Source of the DNA: Bin52 sp965243345
Lineage (GTDB): Bacteria; Pseudomonadota; Alphaproteobacteria; Thalassobaculales; Thalassobaculaceae
Assembly: GCA_965243345.1 (NCBI GenBank)
Contig: CBDEUR010000003.1
Span: 1,302,001 to 1,366,000 of the forward strand
Direction: 5' to 3'
DNA: 64,000 bases
Within the stretch, counting starts at the first letter, position 1; each line of letters starts with the position of its first letter. A program made the position numbers and the translations under genes. Below, in pieces: positions 35,864 through 44,131 of this stretch. The notes beneath the pieces are model-generated. The model was not told where the DNA came from and searched no databases. It worked only from the letters and a program-made list of their open reading frames with translations.

Positions 35864-37059
35864 CCCGCGCGCGCGGTGGCGGAGGAGAGACGATCCAGCC
35901 CCGCGCCCAGATCGGCGATGAGGTCATCGATGTCCTCGAGGCCGGCATGCACCCGCATCAGCTGACCCGGTTCGTCCCAGGTGGTTGCCGTGCGGTCGGA
36001 TGTCGGATCGAGCGGCAGGATGAGGCTCTCGTACCCGCCCCAGCTCGCACCCATGCCGTAGAGTTCGAGCCCGTCGAGCATCGCCGCGAGCGCGTTGTGC
36101 GGATAGCCCGGTTTCAGCACGAGCCCGAACAGGCCGCTCGAACCGGTGAAGTCGCGCTTCCAAAGCGCGTGCCCGGGATGGGACGGGAGTCCCGGATGCA
36201 GGACGCGGCTGACCTCCGGGCGCGATTCGAGCCACGACGCAAGCGCCAGCCCGTTCTGCTGGTTCTGCTCCATCCGCACCGCGAGCGTCCGCAACCCGCG
36301 CTGCGCAAGGTACAGGTCATCTCCGCCACAGCCGTTTCCGTGCAGCTTGGCCATCTCCCGGACCGGTCCGGCCCATTCCTCGTTGGCGACGATCACGCCC
36401 ATCATGACGTCGGAATGCCCGCAGATGTACTTGGTCACGGCCTCGACCACGATGTCGACGCCGTGCGCGAACGCATCGAAGTAAAAGGCGCTGGCCCAGG
36501 TGTTGTCCATGAGGACAACGGCACCGTGCCGGTGTGCGGCCGCGGCGATTGCCGGGATGTCCGATATTTCGAAGGTATGGGACCCCGGAGCCTCGGTATA
36601 GACCGCCACCGTCTCGGGCCTGAACATCTCGGCGATGCCGGCCCCGATCGCGGGATCGAAATAGGTCACCTCGACCCCGAACCGTGACAGGAACGCATCG
36701 CTGAACCGCCGGGTCGGTCCGTAGGCATTGTCCGTGACCAGCAGGTGCTGGCCGGGGCTGACACACGCGAGCAGCGCATTGGTGATCGCCGCCTTGCCGG
36801 ACGAGACCGCAACGGTGCCGGCGGCACCGTAGAATTCGGTGACCGCCTCCTCGAAGGCGTTGCTGGTCGGTGTGCTCCACCGCCCGTACCGGTAGCCGGT
36901 CCAGCCCGGTCTGCGCGACGCTTCCCACTGGGCGAGCGTCGGCTGCAGGATCGTCGACGCGTGGTAGACGGGAGGATTAACCACTCCGTGGTTGTCGTGA
37001 GGATGGCGTCCGGCGTGGGTCAGCCGCGTTCGCTGTCGGCGTGAAGAGCCTGGTTTCAT
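35860..37059 (-). CDS. metC: Cystathionine beta-lyase-like PLP enzyme (Cys/Met metabolism family)
   Basis: 399 residues from ATG 37059. Tyr and Arg PLP-phosphate contacts lie in YRYGRWSTPT, the Schiff-base lysine in EAVTKYICGHSDVMMG, and the Asp binding the pyridine nitrogen in VLMDNTWASAFYFD. ASWGGYESLILP near the C-terminus is a MetC-type marker. It should cleave cystathionine, or another C-S bond, to homocysteine, pyruvate and ammonia. It is the first gene of an operon that continues into modE-modABC, an odd pairing of a C-S lyase with molybdate uptake. Confidence 0.85.
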   Translation of the reverse strand: MKPGSSRRQRTRLTHAGRHPHDNHGVVNPPVYHASTILQPTLAQWEASRRPGWTGYRYGRWSTPTSNAFEEAVTEFYGAAGTVAVSSGKAAITNALLACVSPGQHLLVTDNAYGPTRRFSDAFLSRFGVEVTYFDPAIGAGIAEMFRPETVAVYTEAPGSHTFEISDIPAIAAAAHRHGAVVLMDNTWASAFYFDAFAHGVDIVVEAVTKYICGHSDVMMGVIVANEEWAGPVREMAKLHGNGCGGDDLYLAQRGLRTLAVRMEQNQQNGLALASWLESRPEVSRVLHPGLPSHPGHALWKRDFTGSSGLFGLVLKPGYPHNALAAMLDGLELYGMGASWGGYESLILPLDPTSDRTATTWDEPGQLMRVHAGLEDIDDLIADLGAGLDRLSSATARAG

Positions 37060-37490
37060 GGTGCTGTGAACCTTGCTGGTGATCTGGGCGGAGTCTGCTG
37101 AAACCGCATCGGCCTACATACTCCCACGGTTTGCCGAGCGTCCAGAATGATCGGCCCCGGCGGATGCCGGGAGGGCCGGGTCCCTGTTCGAGGTTCTTGG
37201 CGGTTCTGCCGGTTCGGGAAGGCATCGATGCCACACCGAACGGACATGACGCGCCGTCGAGTCGTCGACATGCGCACCGTCCCTTTGCATCCCCCGCCCG
37301 CGTCGGCAAAGCACCGGAACCCGCTGCAGAAAATCCACCGAGCAATCCCGCACCGGTCTGTCCGACGGCCCGGATAGAGCAGTGTACTCGACACAGGGCG
37401 GGCTTGATGACAGGGTTGCCCATTTTATGGGAGTGCGGGTATCGTCTCCGGGTGGTCCCGTACCCGCAACAACCAACGAGGTGATTCCAC
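37060..37490. other. Divergent intergenic region (metC-like / aapJ)
   Basis: 431 bases without a supported gene between the leftward lyase-mod operon and the rightward aap operon, so it should hold both promoters. A weak sigma70-type candidate for aapJ is TTGCCC at 37416-37421 and TATCGT at 37440-37445 (18-base spacing). CGAGG precedes the aapJ start. I saw no riboswitch fold, repeat or clear operator. Confidence 0.4.
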
Positions 37491-38531
37491 ATGAAGAAGA
37501 TACTTCTGGGAATGAGCGTGGGGCTTGCTGCAGCCTTGGGCCTTGCGGCAGTACCGGCGTTTGCTGAGAGCACGCTGGAGACTGTCAAGAAGCGCGGCCA
37601 TCTGAGATGCCAGATCGGAACCCCGTCTCCGGGATTCTACAATCTCAAGGCCGACGGCTCCTGGGCGGGCAGTGACGTTGCGATCTGCCGTGCAGTCGCA
37701 GCCGCGATCTTCAACGATCCGAATGCGGTCGAGTTCCAGTCCGTCACCGCTACCGTGCGCTTCACCGCGCTGGCCAATGGTGAATCCGACATGTTGTCCC
37801 GGACCACCACCTGGACTCTCTACCGTGATACCCAACTCGGCCTGACGTTCACCGCCGTCAACTTCTATGACGGCCAGGGCTTCATGGTGCCGAAGGACGC
37901 CGGTATCGCGAGTGCCCACGAACTTGCCGGTGCGACCGTGTGCGTGCTTGCGGGCACAACCACCGAACTCAACCTCACCGATTTCAGCCGGTCGAACAAT
38001 CTTGACATCCAGCCGGTCGTGTTCGAGGACCGCAACGTGCGTGACGAGACCTACCTGAGTGGCGGCTGCGACGCCGTCACCAACGACAAGTCGGGCCTCG
38101 CCGCCAGCAAGGCCGGATTCCCGGATCCGGGTTCGCACACCATCCTGCCCGAGACCATTTCCAAGGAACCGCTCGGTCCGATGACCCGCAAGGGCGACGG
38201 CCAGTGGTATGACATCGTGCGCTGGACCGTGTTCGCGCTGATCAACGCCGAGGAACTCGGAATCACCCAGGCCAATGTCGACGAGATGGCCGCCAACCCG
38301 CCGAGTCCGGAAGTTGCCCGGATGCTCGGGGTCGAGGGTGAACTCCATGTCGGTCTCGGTCTCGAGAAGAGCTGGGCACACCAGGTCATCAAGCACGTGG
38401 GCAACTACGGCGAGATCTATGGCCAGTACATGGGCGACAAGTCGCCGGACGGTATCGGCATTGCCCGTGAGGGATCGCCGAACGCCCTGTGGACCAAGGG
38501 CGGTCTGATCTACTCGCCGCCGTTCCGTTAA
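37491..38531 (+). CDS. aapJ: General L-amino acid ABC transporter substrate-binding protein
   Basis: 346 residues with a signal peptide (MKKILLGMSVGLAAALGLAAVPAFAES). The type 3 amino-acid-binding fold is shown by LETVKKRGHLRCQIGTPSPGFYN, GSDVAICRAVAAAIF and SVTATVRFTALANGESDMLSRTTTWT. YLSGGCDAVTNDKSGLAASK and the PETISKEPLGPMTRKGDGQW block are typical AapJ/BztA. It binds a broad range of L-amino acids in the periplasm. First gene of a four-gene operon, followed by a hairpin and aapQ. Confidence 0.93.
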   Translation: MKKILLGMSVGLAAALGLAAVPAFAESTLETVKKRGHLRCQIGTPSPGFYNLKADGSWAGSDVAICRAVAAAIFNDPNAVEFQSVTATVRFTALANGESDMLSRTTTWTLYRDTQLGLTFTAVNFYDGQGFMVPKDAGIASAHELAGATVCVLAGTTTELNLTDFSRSNNLDIQPVVFEDRNVRDETYLSGGCDAVTNDKSGLAASKAGFPDPGSHTILPETISKEPLGPMTRKGDGQWYDIVRWTVFALINAEELGITQANVDEMAANPPSPEVARMLGVEGELHVGLGLEKSWAHQVIKHVGNYGEIYGQYMGDKSPDGIGIAREGSPNALWTKGGLIYSPPFR

Positions 38532-38541
38532 GGACCACCGG

Positions 38542-38567
38542 CCCGGCCTCGCTTGATCGAGGCCGGG
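38542..38567 (+). promoter_or_regulatory. Intercistronic hairpin after aapJ
   Basis: Perfect 10-bp stem CCCGGCCTCG / CGAGGCCGGG with loop CTTGAT, ten bases after the aapJ stop and followed only by TCGTTCTCC. The weak T content suggests partial termination or mRNA protection, giving more binding protein than permease. Confidence 0.7.
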
Positions 38568-38674
38568 TCGTTCTCCCCGAAGCCGGCGTGCCGGCATGAG
38601 CGGGCTGGAGAAACGCGCGGCGATATCCTGTGCCGCCGGCCGGGCTCTCAGCTGACCAGAGCGGAGAAGCGCCC

Positions 38675-39871
38675 ATGGCAATTGCGGAAAAGTCGGGTGC
38701 AGTCCCCGGAATCGGCGCACTGGTCAATGATGGCCGATACCGTGCGGTGTTCTACCAGATCGTGGTCTTCGGACTGGTGTTCTGGCTTATCTATTCTCTG
38801 GTTCTGAACACACAACATAATCTTGAAACCCGCGGGATGACCGCGAGTTTTGACTTCCTCTTCGGAACAGCCGGTTTTGCGATTGCCTGGACGCCGCTCG
38901 ACTACAAGCCGAACGACTCGTATTTCTTCGTCTACTGGGTCGGCATCGTCAACACGCTGATCATTTCGGTCATCTCGATCATCCTGGCAACGGTCCTGGG
39001 GTTCTTCGTCGGCATCCTGCGACTGTCCAGGAACTGGCTGATTTCGCAGATTGCCGCGTGGTACGTGGAATTCCTCAGGAACACGCCGCTGCTGCTGCAG
39101 ATCCTGTTCTGGTACCTGGGTGCCTTTGCCAGCCTGCCGCGCCCCAAGAGCTCGATCCACATATTCGGCCTGGACTGGCTGGTCCTGAACAACCGCGGGT
39201 TCTACTTCCCGTACCCGGAAGCGGACGACCTGTTCTGGCTGACACCGGTTGCACTGCTGATCGGGCTGTTGGCGGCATTCTGGTACAACCGGAAATCCCG
39301 GATACGACAGCTCTCGACCGGTGTGTACCGTTCAACCCTGTGGCCGACCCTCGGACTGGTGATCGGACTGCCTGTCCTTGTCTTCGTCGCGACCGGCATG
39401 CCCCTTGACTGGGAGATCCCGGCGCTGAAGGGGTTCAACTACCGGGGTGGAACCTTCATCCTGCCTTCCATGTGCTCGGTTCTCGTGGCGATGGTTGTCT
39501 ACCATTCCGCCTACGCGGCCGAGATGGTCCGGGCCGGGATCCAGTCGGTCAGCCACGGTCAGACCGAGGCTGCGTATTCCCTGGGTCTGAAGCCGAACTG
39601 GACCCTGCGTCTCGTCATCATTCCCCAGGCGATGCGCGCCATCGTGCCGCCGATGATCAGCCTGTGGATGAACATCGTGAAGAACTCGTCGCTCGCGATT
39701 GCGATCGGGTTCCCGGACCTGGTGGCCGTGTTCATGCAGACCTCGCTCAACCAGTCCGGACATGCGATCGAGATCGTCGGCATGGTGATGCTGTTCTACA
39801 TGACGGTCAGCCTCACGATTTCGGGTTGTCTCAACATCTACAACAGCAGAATTCAGCTGAAGGAACGCTGA
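38675..39871 (+). CDS. aapQ: General L-amino acid ABC transporter permease
   Basis: 398 residues from ATG 38675, with GGAG 11 bases upstream; an in-frame start at 38630 is poorer. About eight membrane spans; the long form of the HisM-type permease is shown by FVEFLRNTPLLLQ-like WYVEFLRNTPLLLQILFWY, the inserted periplasmic region around residues 160-260, and the EAA loop IQSVSHGQTEAAYSLGLKPNWTLRLVIIPQA. This insert is characteristic of AapQ/BztB. It dimerises with AapM. Confidence 0.92.
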   Translation: MAIAEKSGAVPGIGALVNDGRYRAVFYQIVVFGLVFWLIYSLVLNTQHNLETRGMTASFDFLFGTAGFAIAWTPLDYKPNDSYFFVYWVGIVNTLIISVISIILATVLGFFVGILRLSRNWLISQIAAWYVEFLRNTPLLLQILFWYLGAFASLPRPKSSIHIFGLDWLVLNNRGFYFPYPEADDLFWLTPVALLIGLLAAFWYNRKSRIRQLSTGVYRSTLWPTLGLVIGLPVLVFVATGMPLDWEIPALKGFNYRGGTFILPSMCSVLVAMVVYHSAYAAEMVRAGIQSVSHGQTEAAYSLGLKPNWTLRLVIIPQAMRAIVPPMISLWMNIVKNSSLAIAIGFPDLVAVFMQTSLNQSGHAIEIVGMVMLFYMTVSLTISGCLNIYNSRIQLKER

Positions 39872-39875
39872 GGCC

Positions 39876-41231
39876 ATGAGCGACGTGCCGACCCGCGATG
39901 CCGACGGAATGATCGTCTTTCGTCCCAAGCCGAGCGAGCCGCCACCGCCGAACACCACCGGGGTCATCGGCTGGCTCAGGTTCAATCTCTTCAACGGGAT
40001 ATTCAGCACGCTTGCGACCCTGATCGGCATAGCGGCACTGATATACGTCTTTCTCGCGTTCTACGACTGGGCCTTTGTCAAGGGCGTGTGGGAGGCGCAA
40101 AACCGTCAGGAGTGCCGCCTGGGCAAGGAGTGGGGAACCTGCTGGGCCGGGGTCGAGTTCTGGTTCTCCCGGTTTATCTACGGTCGCTATCCCGACGCGG
40201 AAATCTGGCGCATCAACCTGGCGGCACTCATCCTCGTGCTGTGGATGGCGCCGCTGTGGATTCCGCGGGTCACCGCGAAGAGCGTGATCGGGCTGAGCGC
40301 GGTCCTGGTGTTCCCGTTTCTCGCCGGCTACATGTTCCTCGGCGGCGATCGCAACCTGTTCATGGCGGCGGTGGTCCCCGCCGCCATGGTCTGGTTCTTC
40401 GCCACCATGGCCCATGTCGTGCTGTGCGTGCTGACCGGTCACGGTCTCGGCAGGTGGATCATTCACCTGACCGGGTTCGGCAACCGAAGCGACCGCGCCG
40501 CCAAGTACCCGTTGATGGCGGCTGCCGCTGTTGCCTGGCTGGTGGTGCTGTTCGTCATTCGTGACTGGACCCTGGTCGAAGTCGGCACCAACCGCTGGGG
40601 AGGACTGTTCCTGACCACGGTGATCTCCGGCATCGGGATTGCGAGCGCCCTGCCGTCCGGGATCGTGCTCGCACTCGGCCGGCGCTCGAAGATGCCGATC
40701 ATCCGGGTACTGTGCATCGGCTTCATCGAGCTGTTCCGCTCGGTCCCGCTGATCACCATCCTGTTCATGGCCACGACCATGTTCCCGCTGTTCCTGCCAG
40801 AGGGACTGGTGTTCAACAAGCTGGCCAGCGCGATCGTGGCCGTCTGCCTGTTTGCCGCCGCCTACATGGCGGAAACCGTGCGTGGTGGACTGCAGGCGAT
40901 CCCCAAGGGACAGTACGAGGCGGCGGAGGCGGTCGGACTGGGGTACTGGAAGGTGATGGGACTGATCGTCCTGCCCCAGGCGCTGAAGCTGATGATTCCG
41001 AACATCGTGGGCAACTTCATCGGCCTGTTCAAGGACACCACCCTGGTCAGCATCATCGGCCTGTATGACCTGCTCGGGATGGTGAAGGCCGTCAGTCACG
41101 ACCCGCAATGGATCGGGTTGCACCATGAACCGCTGTTTACCGCAGCACTCATGTTCTTCCTGGCCTGTTTCGCAATGTCGAAGTACAGCCAGTATCTCGA
41201 ACGCAAGCTCGGTGCGGGTGATCGTCGCTGA
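39876..41231 (+). CDS. aapM: General L-amino acid ABC transporter permease
   Basis: 451 residues, five bases after aapQ. The first span is near residue 40; a set of extra spans precedes the core, and the core has RVLCIGFIELFRSVPLITILF and the EAA loop LQAIPKGQYEAAEAVGLGYWKVMGLIVLPQALKL. NIVGNFIGLFKDTTLVSIIGLYDLLGM is typical of AapM/BztC. Length agrees with the family's long permeases. Confidence 0.92.
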   Translation: MSDVPTRDADGMIVFRPKPSEPPPPNTTGVIGWLRFNLFNGIFSTLATLIGIAALIYVFLAFYDWAFVKGVWEAQNRQECRLGKEWGTCWAGVEFWFSRFIYGRYPDAEIWRINLAALILVLWMAPLWIPRVTAKSVIGLSAVLVFPFLAGYMFLGGDRNLFMAAVVPAAMVWFFATMAHVVLCVLTGHGLGRWIIHLTGFGNRSDRAAKYPLMAAAAVAWLVVLFVIRDWTLVEVGTNRWGGLFLTTVISGIGIASALPSGIVLALGRRSKMPIIRVLCIGFIELFRSVPLITILFMATTMFPLFLPEGLVFNKLASAIVAVCLFAAAYMAETVRGGLQAIPKGQYEAAEAVGLGYWKVMGLIVLPQALKLMIPNIVGNFIGLFKDTTLVSIIGLYDLLGMVKAVSHDPQWIGLHHEPLFTAALMFFLACFAMSKYSQYLERKLGAGDRR

Positions 41232-41257
41232 ACCGGCGGTCCCGCGGGGAGGAGCCC

Positions 41258-42046
41258 ATGGCAATTGACACCCTGACGGAACAGGAACAGCTGAAGTCGG
41301 CCGTATCCGACGAAATTGTCGTCACGATGGACAGGGTCAACAAGTGGTTCGGTGACTTCCATGTGCTGAAGGATATCGATCTGACGGTTCACAAGGGTGA
41401 ACGGGTCGTGATCTGCGGGCCGTCGGGATCGGGGAAGTCGACGCTGATCCGGTGCATCAACCGCCTCGAGGAACACCAGCGCGGGGACATCGTGATCAAC
41501 GGGGTGGTCCTCGACAACAACCTGAAGAATATCGATACCATCCGGCGCGATGTCGGCATGGTGTTCCAGAGCTTCAACCTGTTTCCGCATCTGTCGGTGC
41601 TGGAGAACTGCACCCTGGCGCCGATCTGGGTCCGGAACATGTCGAAGCGGGAAGCCGAAGATGTCGCCATGGAATACCTGACCCGGGTGAAGATCCCGGA
41701 ACAGGCGGCCAAGTACCCGGGCCAGCTCTCTGGCGGCCAGCAGCAGCGGGTGGCGATCGCGCGGTCACTGTGCATGAACCCGCAGATCATGCTGTTCGAT
41801 GAGCCGACCTCGGCGCTCGATCCGGAGATGATCTCCGAAGTGCTCGATGTCATGGTCGAGCTCGCCGATACCGGCATGACCATGCTCTGCGTGACCCACG
41901 AAATGGGGTTCGCCAAGCGGGTTGCCGACCGGGTGATCTTCATGGACTTCGGGGAAATCGTCGAGCAGAACACGCCGAACGAGTTCTTCGACAATCCGCA
42001 ACTCGATCGCACCAAGCTGTTTCTCAGCCAGATCCTGGCGCACTAG
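41258..42046 (+). CDS. aapP: General L-amino acid ABC transporter ATP-binding protein
   Basis: 262 residues with a strong GGGGAGGAG ribosome site. Walker A GPSGSGKST, signature LSGGQQQRVAIARSL, Walker B IMLFDEPTSALDPEM, and H-loop CVTHEMGFAKRV. MVFQSFNLFPHLSVLENC is the standard polar amino acid ATPase block. It ends the aapJQMP operon; no clear terminator follows. Confidence 0.94.
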   Translation: MAIDTLTEQEQLKSAVSDEIVVTMDRVNKWFGDFHVLKDIDLTVHKGERVVICGPSGSGKSTLIRCINRLEEHQRGDIVINGVVLDNNLKNIDTIRRDVGMVFQSFNLFPHLSVLENCTLAPIWVRNMSKREAEDVAMEYLTRVKIPEQAAKYPGQLSGGQQQRVAIARSLCMNPQIMLFDEPTSALDPEMISEVLDVMVELADTGMTMLCVTHEMGFAKRVADRVIFMDFGEIVEQNTPNEFFDNPQLDRTKLFLSQILAH

Positions 42047-42154
42047 CGCAGGCCCGGAGCGTGCAGAATCGAGGGTGAGGTCGGTTGCCAGGGCGCCGAA
42101 TGCAGGGGTGTGTGGCAGAAGGCAGGAAAGATGGAGTACTGCCGGAGACAAGCC

Positions 42155-42330
42155 ATGCCGGGACCGTTGTCGGATGACCTGCGTGTCCGTCAGGTGGAGG
42201 CGGGGGCACGATACGCGTCGGTGAGCGATTCGGTGTGAGCCCGGGCTCGGTGAGCAGGTACCTCCGGGAGGCGGCACGGCAGTACTTCACCTCCGGGCAC
42301 CGGCGCGGTCCCGGGCGTCGTCGTCATGCC
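42155..42330 (+). pseudogene. IS630-like transposase N-terminal remnant
   Basis: From ATG 42155 the frame reads MPGPLSDDLRVRQVEAGARY then ASVSDSV and a stop. In the next frame the same region continues as RFGVSPGSVSRYLREAARQYF (about 42219-42290). Joined across a short deletion, ASVS(ER)FGVSPGSVSRYL is the paired-type helix-turn-helix found at the start of IS630-family transposases. The catalytic domain is absent; the end runs into the 3' end of the convergent GNAT gene at 42324. No terminal repeats were recognised. Confidence 0.6.
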
Positions 42331-43250
42331 CGACGGGAACGGGGCCACGGAAGTCCGACGGTGCGCGGGTCCGCGATCGAGGAACTGCGTCGTCCGACGA
42401 CCGAGAACCCGGCTCGCTGATAGGTTCTCAGCGCGCGCGGATGGTCAAGGTCGCAGGTATTCACCGTCAGCCGCGCCGGACCTGCGGACCAGGCGATATC
42501 GACGATCGCGCGGATGAAATACCATCCGATGCCGCGCCCGATGAACTCGGGCATCAGACCGAAATACGCGAGATCGACATCCTCCCCGGTCCGGGCGAGT
42601 TCGCCGTATCCCGCCGGGACGCCGGCGACCTGCAGCACGTAGAGCTCGACTCCCGCGCCGGTGACGGCGGCGGCCAGTTCCCCGTCGCTCAGGAGCCGGC
42701 GGTCGACCCAGTACCAGGAGGCGCCCACCGTGTTGTAGAGGAACCGGTAGAAGTCGACGCCGGGCCGTTCGGCACGGTGCACCGATACTCTCTGGCCATG
42801 CGGTGCCGGCCCGACCGGCTCGGCAGGCCGTTGCCGCATCTCGAGGTCGGTAATCGTGATCGGGACCCGCACCCCTTCGGTACCGGCCACCGCCCTGCTC
42901 ATGGGGCCGTCGCCGGCAAGGTATCCCGCGGAGATGAACAACTCGCGATCCGGCACCTGTTCACAGATCACGGCCCGAACGCCGCGTTCGGCCAGCCAGG
43001 CCTCGGCCGCGGCCAGCAACGCCCGTCCGTGGGCCAGTCCCGGATGCCACGATTTCACGCGATCGAGATAGCCGTTCTCCCCGTCGTGCCGCACGAGCAG
43101 CGCTCCCGACACCTCTGCGTCCACCGAGCCAACCAGAACCGCGGCATCCCGGCCGTGGCGTTCCGCCGCGTCGAGGAACTCGCTGATGAGAGGGCAGGCT
43201 GCCGTCGCGGGATCCGACCGGTCGGCAGTCCGGATCCCGAGCCTCTTCAC
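42324..43250 (-). CDS. GNAT-family acetyltransferase, two-domain form
   Basis: 308 residues from GTG 43250, overlapping the sseA stop by four bases; an upstream ATG at 43289 lies inside sseA. The C-terminal half (about 150-300) is a clear GNAT domain: LYVLQVAGVPAGYGELAR, then the acetyl-CoA loop LMPEFIGRGIGWYFIRAIVDIAW, and TVNTCDLDHPRALRTYQRAGF. The N-terminal half resembles a degenerate GNAT fold (AAVLVGSVDAEVSGALLV, LLAAAEAWLAERGV) without the full Q/RxxGxG/A loop. The acceptor is unknown. It is the third gene of a cysK-sseA operon, so a sulfur amino acid or related amine is one possibility. Confidence 0.8.
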   Translation of the reverse strand: MKRLGIRTADRSDPATAACPLISEFLDAAERHGRDAAVLVGSVDAEVSGALLVRHDGENGYLDRVKSWHPGLAHGRALLAAAEAWLAERGVRAVICEQVPDRELFISAGYLAGDGPMSRAVAGTEGVRVPITITDLEMRQRPAEPVGPAPHGQRVSVHRAERPGVDFYRFLYNTVGASWYWVDRRLLSDGELAAAVTGAGVELYVLQVAGVPAGYGELARTGEDVDLAYFGLMPEFIGRGIGWYFIRAIVDIAWSAGPARLTVNTCDLDHPRALRTYQRAGFSVVGRRSSSIADPRTVGLPWPRSRRA

Positions 43251-44107
43251 GGTCCCGTCACGACCGGCGTGTCGTCGCGCCCACCCCACTCACTCCAGGA
43301 CCCGTCGTAGACGGCAACATCTTCCCTGCCGATGAGGAACAGGCCGAGGGCAACCGCGCAGGCGGTCACGCCGGACCCGCAACTGGTCACCACGCGGCGG
43401 TCGGGATCGATACCTGCGGCGATGACACGGGCGCGGATGTCGTCCGCCGAGCGGTAGGTCCGGTGCGGATCCTCGAGCAGGTCGGTAAAGGGCAGGCTGA
43501 GGGCACCCGGCATGTGTCCCGACCGCATGCCCGGGCGCGGCTCGGGCTCTTCGGCGGTAAACCTCCCGGCGCTGCGAACGTCCACGACCTGCGCCCCGCC
43601 GCTCTCAAGCGTATGGCGCACGGCATCGATGTCGCGCACCAGTTCCGGCACGAACCCGGCCTCGAACGACGCCGTGACGGGTGAGTGTTCCGCATCGGTG
43701 ACCGGTCGTCCCTCGGTCCGCCACTTCGGAAGTCCGCCGTCAAGAACCGATACCCGGTCGTGCCCGAACACCCGGAACATCCACCATACCCTGGCAGCGC
43801 TCTGCATTCCGTAGACGTCGTAGACCACGACGTGATGCCTGTTGGAGATGCCCAGCGCCGATACCTTTTCACCGAACAGCCGGGGTGTCGGCAGCATGTG
43901 CGGGAGATCGCTGTCCGGGGCGCAGATATCGTCGATGTCGAACCGCACCGCTCCGGGCAGGTGCTCGCGGGCGAACTCGGCCGCGGCGTCCCGGTTCGCG
44001 GTCGGCAGGTGATAGGTGCCGTCGATGATCGCGATGTCGGGATCGGCGCACCGCCGCGCCAGCTCTTCGGTGGAAAGAAGGGGGCGGATCGCGATGTCAC
44101 TCATCAA
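43247..44107 (-). CDS. sseA: 3-mercaptopyruvate/thiosulfate sulfurtransferase
   Basis: 286 residues from ATG 44107, or 285 from ATG 44104. Two rhodanese domains. The N-terminal structural one has VVVYDVYGMQSAARVWWMFRVFGH and LDGGLPKWRTEGRPV. The C-terminal catalytic one has VVDVRSAGRF, then the active loop around Cys243 (TSCGSGVTACA). CGSGVTA is the 3-mercaptopyruvate-type loop rather than the thiosulfate type CRKG(V/I)T. It transfers sulfur from mercaptopyruvate to an acceptor. It follows cysK by 24 bases. Confidence 0.9.
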   Translation of the reverse strand: MMSDIAIRPLLSTEELARRCADPDIAIIDGTYHLPTANRDAAAEFAREHLPGAVRFDIDDICAPDSDLPHMLPTPRLFGEKVSALGISNRHHVVVYDVYGMQSAARVWWMFRVFGHDRVSVLDGGLPKWRTEGRPVTDAEHSPVTASFEAGFVPELVRDIDAVRHTLESGGAQVVDVRSAGRFTAEEPEPRPGMRSGHMPGALSLPFTDLLEDPHRTYRSADDIRARVIAAGIDPDRRVVTSCGSGVTACAVALGLFLIGREDVAVYDGSWSEWGGRDDTPVVTGP

Positions 44108-44131
44108 GGCATCTCCTCGCTCGGCAGGCGG

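Noticed and set aside
37060..37490. Molybdenum-cofactor riboswitch for the lyase-mod operon
   Set aside because: I could not find the expected conserved helices; a covariance-model search would settle it.
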